From assembly GCA_947179485.1 (NCBI GenBank), contig OX359245.1, forward strand, positions 26,213,067 to 26,277,066: DNA of 64,000 nucleotides. The letters run 5' to 3'. The notes below the pieces were generated by a model. The model did not search any database. It was not told the DNA's origin and saw only the letters and a list, made by a program, of their open reading frames with translations. Shown piece after piece: positions 38,501 to 50,200 of the stretch; the first letter of the stretch is position 1, and every line of letters begins with the position of its first letter. The stretch comes from Allacma fusca. Its lineage: Eukaryota > Arthropoda > Collembola > Symphypleona > Sminthuridae. Made by a program: the position numbers and the translations under genes.

Positions 38501-39040
38501 AGGACCTCTGTCCTGGGTCATTCAAGGTGAGTTGAATTTAAAATTCCATGAGTAATGATATTTATTTGTGGTTCCCTATTTAAATTCACAATTCTCTTCA
38601 CAAGGGATTCTTACAAGATATTTAATTTTAATTCCTCTGTTTTGCTCGTTTTGTCTCCCCTGTGGTCTCTTTAGGCGAAATCTTACCACCGAATGTTAAA
38701 GGTATGAGAATTTATTATGTCAATCTATCTCTTTTTGGTTTTTGCTTCGGATTTATTATACCAGTGGAGGGAGACTAGAATAATAATTATTCCATTAAAT
38801 TAAAATTGGGTTGAATGTTTAATTACTGTAGGAATTTGCTCAGCCATTGCCACCACATTTGTTTGGCTCCTGGCATTCGTCATTACAAATAGTTACAAGA
38901 CCATGACTGATCATATTGGATGTGACGGGGCGTTTTGGTTCTTCGCCGGTATCTGTTTCTTGGGAACAATCGTCGTCATTCTATTTGTTCCAGAAACCAA
39001 AGGGAAGAGTTTGGAGGAGATTCAAACTTATTTTGCATAA
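34305..39040 (+). CDS. MFS facilitative sugar transporter-like protein (Tret1-like), 445 aa (8 exons)
   Basis: Exons: 34305-34344, 36101-36231, 36764-36923, 37123-37246, 37761-37974, 38094-38526, 38675-38701 and 38832-39040 (1,338 nt, all phases fit). Family signatures are in order: DNMGRK at about residues 72-77 (loop 2-3), GRFLTG at about 106-111, PESPR at about 183-187 after TM6, DRLGRR at about 302-307, GPLSW with GEILPPNVKG near 358-377, and PETKGKSLEEI at the end of TM12 (about 430-440). Length and about 12 membrane spans match the SLC2/trehalose-transporter group. TM7 is unusual: the usual QQLSGINAxxFY reads FKSPVIIFY, about four residues shorter and without the glutamines that bind sugar in GLUT proteins. 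The polypeptide is otherwise whole, so it may carry a different substrate. The first intron (1.76 kb) holds a GT microsatellite. AATAAA is at 39444-39449. Confidence 0.88.
35565..35592. repeat. (GT)14 microsatellite
   Basis: A pure GT run inside the first intron of the sugar-transporter-like gene, flanked by CATACATACGTAC. A likely polymorphic marker with no evident function. Confidence 0.9.
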
Positions 39041-41219
39041 GAGTTGGGGGGGGGGTGGGGGAGAGGGGAACCTGCTCGATCGTAAAACACATTAATAACA
39101 GTTTACAACCGAGTCAAATCACAAATTAATTGCGGGGCCATTGCATTAAGGAACCAGAGGTTTCCTGGCTCATATGGAATAAGATACAATATACATATTT
39201 CTGTACAGACATCGCTCCTTTTCTTGGCCCTTGCTGTTTTTTTTTGTTGAGGGGTATGTTTCCTTCCTCCGAGACAAAATCTGCAAGAAAGCTGAATGCT
39301 GGTAATTTAATTGAAGCTTATATTGCAGTTTAATGAACTATATGAATGTAACATGTACCAAAATATATTTAAGTATGTTATGTATTTCAATTTGTATGTA
39401 TTTAAATACTTATTTTTATATTCGACTTTTAGTGTTGTTTTAGAATAAAAAGGTTTTTTTTTTAAAACTAAAACTCTGTATAACTGTCCTTGCCTGTTTC
39501 ATTTCATTTGCTCATTTTCAATTTAACTATTTTTCACTCCGGAATCCGACATGAATGTAAACAAGCCTTTTGGAATTAGAACTCCTCCAGAGTCCGGGTT
39601 AGGACTTGAACTTAAATTCACACTTAGAATCTTCATTCCAGTATTATTATAAGCTACAATCAAATCAGTATTTATTATCTTATAAAGTTTTTTTTTATTT
39701 AATTACTTGTTTTCAAATACCACATTGACATCATACTAAAAATAGATCCCACGATTTTATTCCTCTCCAAAAGTTATTTTTTTGAAAAAACATCTTCAAT
39801 TAGACAAATACTAGAATTTCAAGTTTACTAGTTGTAAACACAAATTTTAAAAAATCGTGGAACTTTAAGCATACTCGTAAATTCAAATTCAGGTGTGATT
39901 ACAAACCTTCAAGGATCAAGTTCAAGTTCATCCCTGAATGTAGCTAACAAACTAGAAAATGTTCGAGTGCATCCTCAAGTTTCAGGATTGAGTTTCTATA
40001 TACTCAAGTTCTGACTCTACAATAATTATGATATCTTGGGATCTTACTCAGGATTTAATTTTCCAAACACCCGGAGATTCCTATTTGAGAGAGAGGATTT
40101 GCTCCAAGGATTTTCAACAAATTAGTTTTTTTTAGTGCTATCCGGAAATTGAGATTTTACTCGGATTTGAAGGACTGAACTCACTCATGAGGAGCTGGAA
40201 ATAGGGAAGGGAAGAGTAATAAATGGAAGGAGGGGAAGTTATTTGGAGTATGTCAATATGTGTTAAAAATTGAGGGAGCAGTTGCTATGGATTCTTGACA
40301 GTTTGTGTTTCAGTAATTGCGGAGCATAGTACTATGTTTCACACGTCATTTCCAAGCTATGCCTTATTAGAATCATGACCTGCCATGCTTTAATTTATTT
40401 ATAGGAGTTTTTACATATATATGTACACTCAAGAGTAAATATCTCCAATGTGTATACGTACGACGTGCTCTTCACGTAAATATTTACGAGGCCGTCCCAA
40501 AGAGATTTTTGGCATTTCTGTATGTACATACATACACCCATATGTAGATACAGATGCATGCTCTTGTATGACAACCCATAGGGAGAAGGTACCATAAAAT
40601 CCGAGATTATTTCCCTCATCCCGAGAGGTGTAAGATACCCGGGACGGAAGACGGAACGAGGAATCAATGGTTCCTTTCAATACTGAACAAGATAAGCAGT
40701 TAGGACGTGACTATGTACATTTATGTCTTTTCCCCTTGAGTGAATGAAAAAAAAAACAGTTTAAAAGTAACAAGGCCATAAAGACTTTGAGGTCATAAAA
40801 CTATAGTGAAAAGTTTCAAGAAACTATATGTGGTAGGATGAACCGATGAGATTTTTTTTTTCCCGAACCCCTCTATTATTACATGACAACACAAGAGCCC
40901 ATATGAAACTCTTCATTGGTTTACTTTTTACTCTCATACTTCCCCACCGATAGTACACATCTCACCAGATGTGTCTTCTCAAGCACAATAAATTCCTGAT
41001 TAACCTCTATACGACTGTGTGGACGACGGGAAGAGCGGAGTCTTGTCTCTCAAGAGGTGTGTTTTTTGAAACGTGTTTTTCAAAACGGATCTTCCTGTGA
41101 CTCAGACAAGTAAAAGCTACTCGTCCTCATATAATTAGTACATAGTTAACACTTGCTGGTTCCTCAAGGTATTTCAGCCCTGGGAAACCTCTTTGGGACA
41201 GAACGGTTTTTTTTTCGAA
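39041..41219. other. Intergenic DNA after the transporter
   Basis: Starts with a G-rich run just after the transporter stop (39046-39066) and the AATAAA at 39444-39449. The rest is AT-rich with no supported exon. The right end should contain the promoter of the secreted coiled-coil gene. Confidence 0.5.
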
Positions 41220-43228
41220 ATGGTAACTCATCCAGGCACTTGTCATTATGGGACCATTGCCACTGCCTTCCTCTTCCTCGTCATCGTCGGCAGTCACTGC
41301 TCCACAATTTACGGTAAGAGTCTGTCAAATATTACAGATTTAATTGACCAGTAAAATATCCGTGGAGTTGACACGTTTTTCATATAAAAGTTACTACAGA
41401 TCTTTTCAACTCCAGCCTTTCCTGAGGAGTTGCTCTATCAAATGACAGTTTTATACAAATGACCGTCATTTTTTGAAGATATGAAAGTGAAAGTCTTCAA
41501 GGAACATATAATTTTAATTCGAATTTTTAAGGCAATATTTTTATTTGAATAGCAATTTGAAGATATTTTTAAATTTATCAGCACCTATAAGCAGATTCAC
41601 TTTTATTCACTTTTGCTTGTAGGAGCGCTTGTTCAAAGTTTCATTTCGCCAGTAAATATCTACAGATCACATATGGTTTCCTATGTCTCACAATGCAGAA
41701 CTATCTTTCCTCAGACAAGTTTGTAATGAGGCCAGAAATGTGGATGTGATGGAGAAGTGAGGATGTAACTTTTATGAAAATGCTAATATTGTTATTGGTC
41801 TCATCTGTTCCTCTGCAGATCAAGTCCATGATATCGAAGAAGAAGTAATTGCTCTGCAGCAATGGAAGAGGAGCACCCAGCAGCAAATCCAGCACTTGCA
41901 AAGTAAAGTGATTCTATTAAATTTTACGGGTATATTAATTATGTGTGTACTTTGTGGGAGAAGCCCCTGGAGTTGAGTCCAAAGAGGAAAAACAATAAAT
42001 ATTTATATGACATTTTTATTGAGCCCTGCCGGAACCCCTCTTGTTCTAAATGTACACAGGGAAATAATATATTAATATTCCCACAAGAGCTCTTAAGTCT
42101 TAATTTTAACCTTTTAATTCCACGAGAGCTATAAAACTACCAGAATAATAATAATAATTACTCACACGAGTGAGTTTAATAGGTGTCCTCATACAATAAT
42201 AAATTAAAGTATAGAGAATATAGACTTGCTTACAGTCAATATAAAAGAAATGACGCATGTCCCTCTGTTTATTTATTTTTGATGTAGCTAAAGAAGAACA
42301 GGATTTCCGGAAACTGAATCATAAAAACAGTAAGGTCGTTTATAAAACTATGAATTCCGTACTGCAGCCTCGCTCTTTATAGAGACATGATTTCACAAGG
42401 CTGGAGTACAGTGAACAGACTCTTTTAAGTTTTTAAAAACAAATCAGTCATTCATTACAATAATAATTATTGTAACTGTAGAGCTTTTAAATGTCCAAAT
42501 GTATGTAAGTAAACATAACTCATTGGAAAAATTATCACTTTGCCCCAGACAAACTCAAACGGGTGGTTGACCAGAATTACAAGAAGCTAAGTGTCCTTAC
42601 GGAATTCACTTTTGCTAATACAGGTAGTAATTGAGAGCATTTCTTAAGCATTTACAAAATAATGATTGTTAATTAAGACAATCAATACACAACAATTAAT
42701 TAATTGCCTATTTCCAATAGGGCTTTACTACATCAATATTTTGCCTAAAGTGTCCATTGGGTTATAAAAAGTCAATGAGTAATCCCCATTGTATTTATTT
42801 CCAGAGCATGACCAGAAACCCGCCAGAGCAACCCTGTTCGACAATAAGAATTACCGAAGTAATGGAGGACATTTAAAATTTTAAAAGAAATATTTAAAAG
42901 AAATGTTCTTGAGAGAGAGGTATTTATCTCTGGAGAGCAACAACAATACGAGAAAATATTTTTTATTTATTGTCATTCCCAAAACGCAGATAAGGAGGAG
43001 TACAACGAGCGTCAGAGCTGGGAACCGGGTTGCATGAACTTCCGGACTTTGGACCAGAACGTGGGCTACATCCAAACACACGACACTTGCATTAGTCTCT
43101 TCATGGAGCGGAACTGCAAAGGTTGGCAAACCAAATTCTTTAAAGACAGCAGGGTACTCAACGGTCCCTGGAGATTTAAGTTCCGGTCCATCGGCCCTTG
43201 TGCAGATGCCTTACGCCCTTCCCAATAA
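41220..43228 (+). CDS. Secreted or type II membrane coiled-coil protein with four-Cys C-terminal module, 195 aa (6 exons)
   Basis: Exons: 41220-41313, 41819-41902, 42288-42329, 42549-42623, 42805-42858 and 42990-43228 (588 nt). All five introns are phase 1, each exon ending with one base of a split codon. The N-terminus has a hydrophobic span (about residues 12-26) that may be a signal peptide or anchor. Residues of about 33-100 are charged and Gln/Leu-rich (EEEVIALQQWKRS, QQQIQHLQ), consistent with a coiled coil. The last exon carries a compact module with four cysteines (EPGCMNF, DTCISLF, RNCKGW, IGPCADA); SLFMERNCKGW loosely recalls a beta/gamma-crystallin Greek key, but the aromatic before G is replaced by Cys. 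I do not recognise the family. An oligomeric secreted protein is the best inference. AATAAA is at 43444-43449. Confidence 0.8.
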
Positions 43229-44190
43229 CGCTGGATCAATAGGGACCCCTTGAATTGAAGCGCATTTAATTTATTTACCGTTGTCATCATTTCCAATAAT
43301 AATCCACAATGCTAAGAAATGACGACGATCTAAACGACATATGGCCGGAGTTACGGGATTCCTTTATGTTCGCACTTTCTTCAACCCCTGTCCTTTCGTT
43401 TAAAAAACTAAGCTGTAGCATTCTTAAGTAGCCCCGAAAAAATAATAAAAAGTTGCAAAGCATTATAATAATATTGTATGTTCCGTGGACTTTTTTCTTA
43501 TTTACATCAAATTGTCGACGTCAATTGGGCATGTGGCTGGGAACTCTGGACCATGTAACAATGCACTGAGAGTAGAATTTAGTTTGCAATAATTATTCCA
43601 GCAAATATTAAATATCCTCGAATTTTGTACTTGCATTAAAAATTAAAGCACAGTATTAAAAGAGCTGCGTGAGTCCAAAATGTACCTTTTCGGAGGGAAT
43701 GCCGAAAAACCCCGAACCACTTGCGGACCCGGGAGGGCTTGAAGTCTTTCTGTAAATCCGGGCATTTACAATGTAGGGAAACGGGCTTTCTACAGCAGTC
43801 TATTAATTTAGTTGGAAATTGTAAATATTTCAAGTTTGAAGCTATTCATGTGATATAATTAAATAAAGTACAAGTTTCTTGCTACATACATCAAATTTTT
43901 CATTGCCGCATTTTTAACCTGTCAATAGTTTAAAACTGGGATGACAAATTTACTCTGGAATGATTTGGGATATTCTGGGATGCTGCTGTACATAGCTCTG
44001 TGATTTACAATTTCCCAAAGGCTTTAAAAAAATTGGAATTTTTGGAGATTTTTTAAGGCGTTGTTAAAAACCTGACATTTTGAAGGGTCTTTGTAGGTAA
44101 AAAAAAAAGTATGTGTTTAGTATTTGTAGTTTTTATTGTTCATATGAAATTTTGGGTAGTTATTTATTTTATTTGTTTTGTTAATTTTCA
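43229..44190. other. Intergenic DNA and 5' side of the zinc-finger gene
   Basis: Contains AATAAA at 43444-43449 for the upstream gene and, at the right end, a T-rich tract ending TTTTCAG just before the zinc-finger ATG. That looks like a splice acceptor, implying an untranslated exon somewhere in this interval that I could not place. Confidence 0.5.
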
Positions 44191-44195
44191 GAAAA

Positions 44196-46154
44196 ATGGG
44201 TCAACCAATATTAATCCATGAGGACCCGGAGGACTTAGTGATCTCAGAAGACTTCCCCTTGGACTACTTGGTGATAAATGACTTGAACACTGAAGATCTA
44301 ATCCCTCCGGATTTATTTAACAGTGTTGGAGTTGGAGTGGACAATAATCAAGAAACGTGGGATTTTTTCCTTCCAATTGACCCTTTCACACCTGAAAGTG
44401 AAAGTGACCCGGAAGGTAGTTCCAAGAGTCTGACCTCAACAGACCTGATTGTAGAGAGCTTAAATGATACAAACAATACTACAGACAATCATACGACCTC
44501 TGACGATTTTCCCTGTCAGATTTGCGAGATGCCCTTCTCAAGTGCAACGAATTTAGCAGCTCATACAGAGAGTGCTCATTTTGAAGGAAATTGTTCTGAA
44601 GGAATTTCAGCCAAAGAAATAAATTTTAGAAAACAAAAGAGTAAAAATTCGAAAAAATCGAAAAAAAGAGTTCAGGGTAGCCAAATTGATAAATCGAATA
44701 ACTTGAGAGTAAAACCAGGAGAGAAAAAATCTACGCTGAAAAAAGGCCCTTTTGTTTGCGAAGTCTGCCTGAAAAAATTTGAGAAGCGCCGGAATTTCGA
44801 CAACCATTTGCTAACTCACACCAATGAGAAACCCTTCCGATGCGCAGAATGCTCACGAGGTTTCCGGCAGAGGGCGCATTTGCATGTGCATCTTCTGACG
44901 CATTTGACGGAAAAGCCCTTTAAATGCAACTACTGTCCCAACTCTTACATACGTCTCAATCATCTTGAGAACCATATCTTGAGAGCTCACGTCGTTGATA
45001 AGCAATATCAATGTGATGTCTGCTCGCGGAAATGCTTCGATGAGGGAGAACTGAAATCCCATATCAACGATATGCATAATCCCGCGACCCACAACAGGTA
45101 CACTTGTGATGTTTGCAATGAATCCTTCCGTCATTTGAACACTATTAAGAAACATCTTCAGATGAAACATTCCCGGACTGACCGTTGCGACCGGTGCAGA
45201 CGGTCGTTTTCCGATCTGCAGGAATTTGATGGACACTTGAAGATTGGAGAGGTTTCTTACGGTTGTAGTGATTGTCCCCAGTCCTTACCGAGTCAATGTA
45301 TGTTCTTTCAGCACCAACGAACTCATCAGAATTCCTCGACTTCAGTTGGAGTAGAAGAGAAATCGATGAAGGGTGAAGGAACGAAGAAAAGGATTTCCTC
45401 TGAATCTCGGACAGTAGACGTTGTAGAGTCCGATGCCAACCCACTTCAGAATCCAGGATTAAGGACAACCGTAGTACCCTTCAAGAAGTCCGATTCGGGA
45501 CCGATGCATTGCCGAGGATCCAAAGTATCTTCAACAATGGTTGCAAAATCTAATGTCAAATCGATTCAGATACATGAACCTGCGATGACAAGCTACACTT
45601 GTGAGATTTGCTTCGAAGTGTTTTCCCAAGAGGCTCATTTGAAATACCATGAAAGGACACAGCATCGGAATGCTACTTGGACCTGTAAACGATGCGGGGC
45701 ATCGTTTTCTCGGAAATATCGACTCAAGCATCATGAGATGGTTCATGAGAATCCTAAACCTTTCTCCTGTGATAAATGCTCCAGGGCTTACATTCATCAG
45801 CATGATTTGAAGAAACACTTGAGGATTCATGAGGATGAAAAACCCTACAAATGTGATCAATGCCCCTCTTCCTTTCCCACCAACACTTACCTTAAGCGCC
45901 ATCTGGTGAGTTTACATAATTTCGAAAAACGTTTCAAATGTCCCAATTGTTCCCGTAGTTTTTTGTATGCAAGTGAACTTCGAAGACATTCAAAGATTCA
46001 TCTCGATACTAATAAACCTTACAGTTGCTCTGTCTGCTCGAAAAACTTTAAGTTGAATGGATTATTACGACGACATGTTCAGAGATGTCATCCTCCAAAG
46101 GCTGTTCCGACAAAGATGGCTTCCCCAGACCCGGTCACTAGTTCGCACGTGTGA
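44196..46154 (+). CDS. C2H2 zinc-finger protein, 14 fingers, 652 aa
   Basis: One coding exon. I take the ATG at 44196 because the bases before it (TTAATTTTCAG) look like a 3' splice site, so the in-frame extension to 44178 is probably intron. Residues 1-100 are acidic and Ser/Asp-rich, an activation- or interaction-type region without a ZAD, BTB or SET domain. A lone finger at about residue 105 is followed by a basic linker; fingers then run from about 185 to 372, with a second block from about 469 to the C-terminus, separated by a Ser/Lys-rich spacer. Several linkers match TxEKP (TNEKP, LTEKP, DEKP). Finger 7 (RCDRCRRSFSDLQEF) has lost its last histidine. Likely nuclear DNA-binding transcription factor; target unknown. 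Candidate poly(A) signals are ATTAAA at 46210 and AATAAA at 46822. Confidence 0.9.
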   Translation: MGQPILIHEDPEDLVISEDFPLDYLVINDLNTEDLIPPDLFNSVGVGVDNNQETWDFFLPIDPFTPESESDPEGSSKSLTSTDLIVESLNDTNNTTDNHTTSDDFPCQICEMPFSSATNLAAHTESAHFEGNCSEGISAKEINFRKQKSKNSKKSKKRVQGSQIDKSNNLRVKPGEKKSTLKKGPFVCEVCLKKFEKRRNFDNHLLTHTNEKPFRCAECSRGFRQRAHLHVHLLTHLTEKPFKCNYCPNSYIRLNHLENHILRAHVVDKQYQCDVCSRKCFDEGELKSHINDMHNPATHNRYTCDVCNESFRHLNTIKKHLQMKHSRTDRCDRCRRSFSDLQEFDGHLKIGEVSYGCSDCPQSLPSQCMFFQHQRTHQNSSTSVGVEEKSMKGEGTKKRISSESRTVDVVESDANPLQNPGLRTTVVPFKKSDSGPMHCRGSKVSSTMVAKSNVKSIQIHEPAMTSYTCEICFEVFSQEAHLKYHERTQHRNATWTCKRCGASFSRKYRLKHHEMVHENPKPFSCDKCSRAYIHQHDLKKHLRIHEDEKPYKCDQCPSSFPTNTYLKRHLVSLHNFEKRFKCPNCSRSFLYASELRRHSKIHLDTNKPYSCSVCSKNFKLNGLLRRHVQRCHPPKAVPTKMASPDPVTSSHV

Positions 46155-47262
46155 TGACAAACTTAAAAGTATTATAGTAAAACGACCTAAATTCTAATGT
46201 TGCAAAACGATTAAAAATTTCTGTAGTTGCATGTGGATTTATTCCCCAATTTAGTCCCTATTATTGTATCTATCGCGATTGGACATATGCGACAAACATA
46301 AAAAAGCAGCATTGAATGTAACTGTACCCCAGTATTATAACTTGTAGCACGTAACAACAGTTATTTTATTAATTTTAACATAATAGCACGATTATAAAGA
46401 CACCCACTCTTGAAGTCTTGTCCAGGTACCATGTGGTGTTTTATTCTTGTATATTTGTGAAAATCAAAACATATATTATAATGATAATAATAATTATTAA
46501 TTCTTCACGGAGTGCTGGTATACGTGCGGGAATTATTAACTCATGTATATCAACAAACTTTCCTTCATTTTTGGTCACGGTTAATTAGTGTAGTCATAAC
46601 ATTTTGCATGATTTACACGTTATCTTGTAATTTGCAAAGGTTTGAATTTAATTAATTAAATTAATGACTACAAAGATACTCCCGGAGTTTTAATTGTTTT
46701 AATAATATAATTTTTGTAATAATAATAATAAGTTTTGTTTTAATACTGCTGAATAGATAAGTGCTAATCTTGCCTACGGCTGACTTAAAATTTACGTCTG
46801 CATTAACACCGGAAAATTAGCAATAAAATTAGTAATACTTTTGACCAGAGGGATTGAGAACAGGCGCTTGAGTTTGCACAATACGCACATTCTGCATCAC
46901 AGATAAAAAGAAAAGGGTGTGCAAATACTGTACACTAAAAAACATTATAATTATTGTAATTTCTACTACCACGGTTCAACGATCAGTGTATTGAGAGTAG
47001 AACATCACAGAGAGGATTTAGGTAACTTTTCGTAATTTGTTATTAACAGTACACTATAATTGCTCAGAACTATGTTATTATTAATCGTAAAATAAGCTTC
47101 GAATCTTTTGCTAACTAAATCTACAGTCACAGCGTCGAATCTTTAAAAAGGTTTTATTTGGCTGCCTGTATATATTTTTTTTAAACAGCAACGAAGAAAC
47201 CAGTTTGGTACTTGTATATGACTATACCAAAATTATAGGTATCACATCAAAGGTTGAAACTA
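46155..47262. other. 3' interval between convergent zinc-finger and ABCA genes
   Basis: Shared 3' flank of two genes that face each other. Holds ATTAAA 46210-46215 and AATAAA 46822-46827 for the plus strand, and TTTATT 47153-47158 (AATAAA on the minus strand) about 105 bases past the ABCA stop. No coding exon seen. Confidence 0.55.
47153..47158 (-). promoter_or_regulatory. Candidate polyadenylation signal of the ABCA gene
   Basis: AATAAA on the minus strand, about 105 bases downstream of the TAG stop at 47263-47265. Position and sequence are typical for a poly(A) signal. Confidence 0.5.
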
Positions 47263-50200
47263 CTACCGATCCAGAATGTCTTTTTGCTGACTCGCGAATC
47301 GAACAAAGATCTGAAAATGGAAGTAAGATTAATTTACAAACAGACCCAACAAATTTTTTCTCGTACTAATTCAGAATAAAATTCAATAATTAATAATAAT
47401 TATTTAAAGACTCATACATCATCTAAAGTAGTTTGGGACAAGGAGTAGTCCTCAATCATGCCAGTTCCTTTTGCCGAAAACATGGCATGGAAAATTTCTT
47501 TTAACTTCGCTTCGTGCTGAGGTATACTATATTTAAGTTGGGAACAGTGCTGGAATTCCAGTTTGGCATAAGGCATGCAGCTTTTCATTAGTTCAATGAA
47601 GCGTTGCTCTTCCTCGGGCTCTTCGGAACGCACTGTTAGCATGTAGCCGGTGCCGAATCTAATTGTAGATAGCAACAACAATACGTTATTTTTGATTATG
47701 AAAGGCTAATTGTAAGTTGTAGTTTAAGCTACTGTTCAAAACAGAGTATTATAAATTAATTACCTATTTTTAAGTCTCTGGGAGCTTCCGAGGCAAACGA
47801 ATCTACCGTTAACCTAAAAATTGTATATTTTAACAGTATAATATACACCCTCGATTTCATACAGTATTATTTAATTAATTATGAAGACTAATACGGCATA
47901 ATTAAATAAAGTGTCACCATGATTCCCAGACGAGTGCACAGCGCCTCACACTCTTCCATTGAGTGCGAAGTGAGCACAACTGATTTCCCCGTATGTATCA
48001 ATCTTAGAATGACTTTCCATAATTGCCTTCTGGCACCCGGGTCCATACCACTGGTTGGCTCGTCCTATCGAGAACAAACCCGCATTTATAACTATGAGAT
48101 TTCTATACCCTGCTGTCCTGCTAAATGTGATCTAAATAATAAATACGAGGTAATTTGGAATATTATATGAAAAAAGGAGATTCTTCCTATGCACTCACCA
48201 AAAATACTACATCAGGATCGCCTATAAGTGCGATGGCAGTGCTAAGCTTCCTTTTGTTCCCCCCAGAATAAGTTCCACAACATCGACGAGCATAGCGGGT
48301 CAAACCAAGCATGTCAATTAACTCCTTACTTCCCTGGAAAAAATTATTGCATCATCATTTACAAATATGCCTTAAATCTGTCATGAAGTTCACTCCAGCG
48401 AGAAGCATACTTTAATTGTTTCCTTATAAGTCATCCCCCTAAGCCTCCCATAGAGTTCCAGTATTTCGTATGAGTTCAGCAAAGGGTCAAACGCATCCTC
48501 TTGAGGGCAGTATCCAAAGTGCTTTCTAGCCGTATCCCTGTTGATTTCTACGTCATTATTGCAAATGCAAGCTTTTCCACCGGAGATTCTCACGTCACCG
48601 GTTAGCATCTAAACGCGGTTTTATAAAAAATAATTGAATACCACAAGCGAAGATGTTCTAATTAATATTAGAAAACAGAATTGTAGGACCAACTTTGAAA
48701 GTCGAAGTTTTTCCGGCGCCATTTACCCCCAGCAATCCAAAACATTCACCTTTACCCATTGCAAAACAAATTCGGTTAACTGACGGGAATGGCTTCCGTG
48801 AATAGAACTAAAAAGAATGAGACAACGTATAATTATTAATATAAGCTGTTTTTCAGTTCAAACATTTTGTGAGACGCATTAAGAGTTTTTGGATGAATAA
48901 TTTCGTTGGGATAAAGGGATTATCCCAATTATATTCCAGCATCCGCCTACTATCTCTGCTAATCAAATATTATGTAACAGAACTAATAACACTATCACTA
49001 ATTATAATTATTATTCCGCCAATAACTTTGTTTGGGTTCAGTCGTGGAACAAAACTTACTTTAGTCAAATCCTTTGCTGCGAGAACTATGTTAGGATCGG
49101 AAGTATCGACTTGATTACAAACCCTATCTCGTTCTGCATGAACATCCTCATCTTCATCAGGAAAGTCATCCTTCGACTGCACGAAACAAATTAAAAATAT
49201 AAATTACATACGAGAGCAACGTACATAAAATAAAGGGGTCAAATAACTAAATTAATATGTCTTACATGTTTAACCTTCCGCTTGCAGATCCAAACTATAA
49301 CTTGCTTGTAGTCAATAATGATGTTAAACAGGAAGAATCCTATTCCTTGTACGAGCAAACAGAAGTGCATTTTGCCCAAGTACTTCCACTCGAAGCGACT
49401 TGGCTCATAGTGCATGGATACTAAAACAAAGTGAATCATCTTAATTAGTCTAGTCCCGAAAAAAATTAACAAAACAACATGACAAATGAGGTAATTATTA
49501 TCGGACGTAATAACCTACAGAAACTATCCTCTGCTGTAGCAATAATGTCCAGTCTCACTAGTTCAATCAGTCCTCTACCAAGACAATACTGAGGGAAGAC
49601 TAAGAACAATTTTTTCAGCATCTCTCCGATTTTTTGTAATTCCTTGTTTAATAAATATAAACTTCAGTTGCATGAAATAAGATAATACCTACTTTAGTTT
49701 ATAAAAAAAGCTCAGTTCAGTTTGAATACAAGCACCATCCTGACCTCATCCGATTCTCCAAATTGCTCTAGAACAAAGGTAGAAACAGTTGTGATAACAC
49801 CCACAAATAAATTTCCGCATGCAAGAGCCACAAAGGCAGTGCTAGGAATGCTGAACATATAACTTGCTGGATACATCAATGGAATACTGGCCCACCTTAA
49901 AAAAGATATAAACCCTTCCATAACAAAGAAATATTTATAGAGCAAATCAAATAATACTGTATAACCGTTTTACCCATAAAGGAATAAAAGAAGACAAAAG
50001 GCCCCAATGGAAACCTCGGAAATGTAAGCCTTCGCGTCGAAAGCAATGAAGAGCAGAAGACATAACACAGCAGGGATGGTATATTTAACCTGAAGATAAA
50101 ATATAAATATTATTTAGCATTGTAATATTGTGTATTTTATATAATATTGTATGATAAATTCACGGAATATCAGACAGTTGATTTGAGTATACCATGTCGT

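Noticed and set aside
44178-44195. Upstream in-frame start of the zinc-finger protein
   Set aside because: It would begin at TTG and read through TTTTCAG, a likely splice acceptor; the ATG at 44196 is the natural start.
47412-47417. Apparent stop after TTLDDV making a truncated ABCA C-terminus
   Set aside because: GAT GAT is followed by a GTATGA donor, and an exon at 47263-47310 supplies IFVRFA, restoring the family's conserved end.
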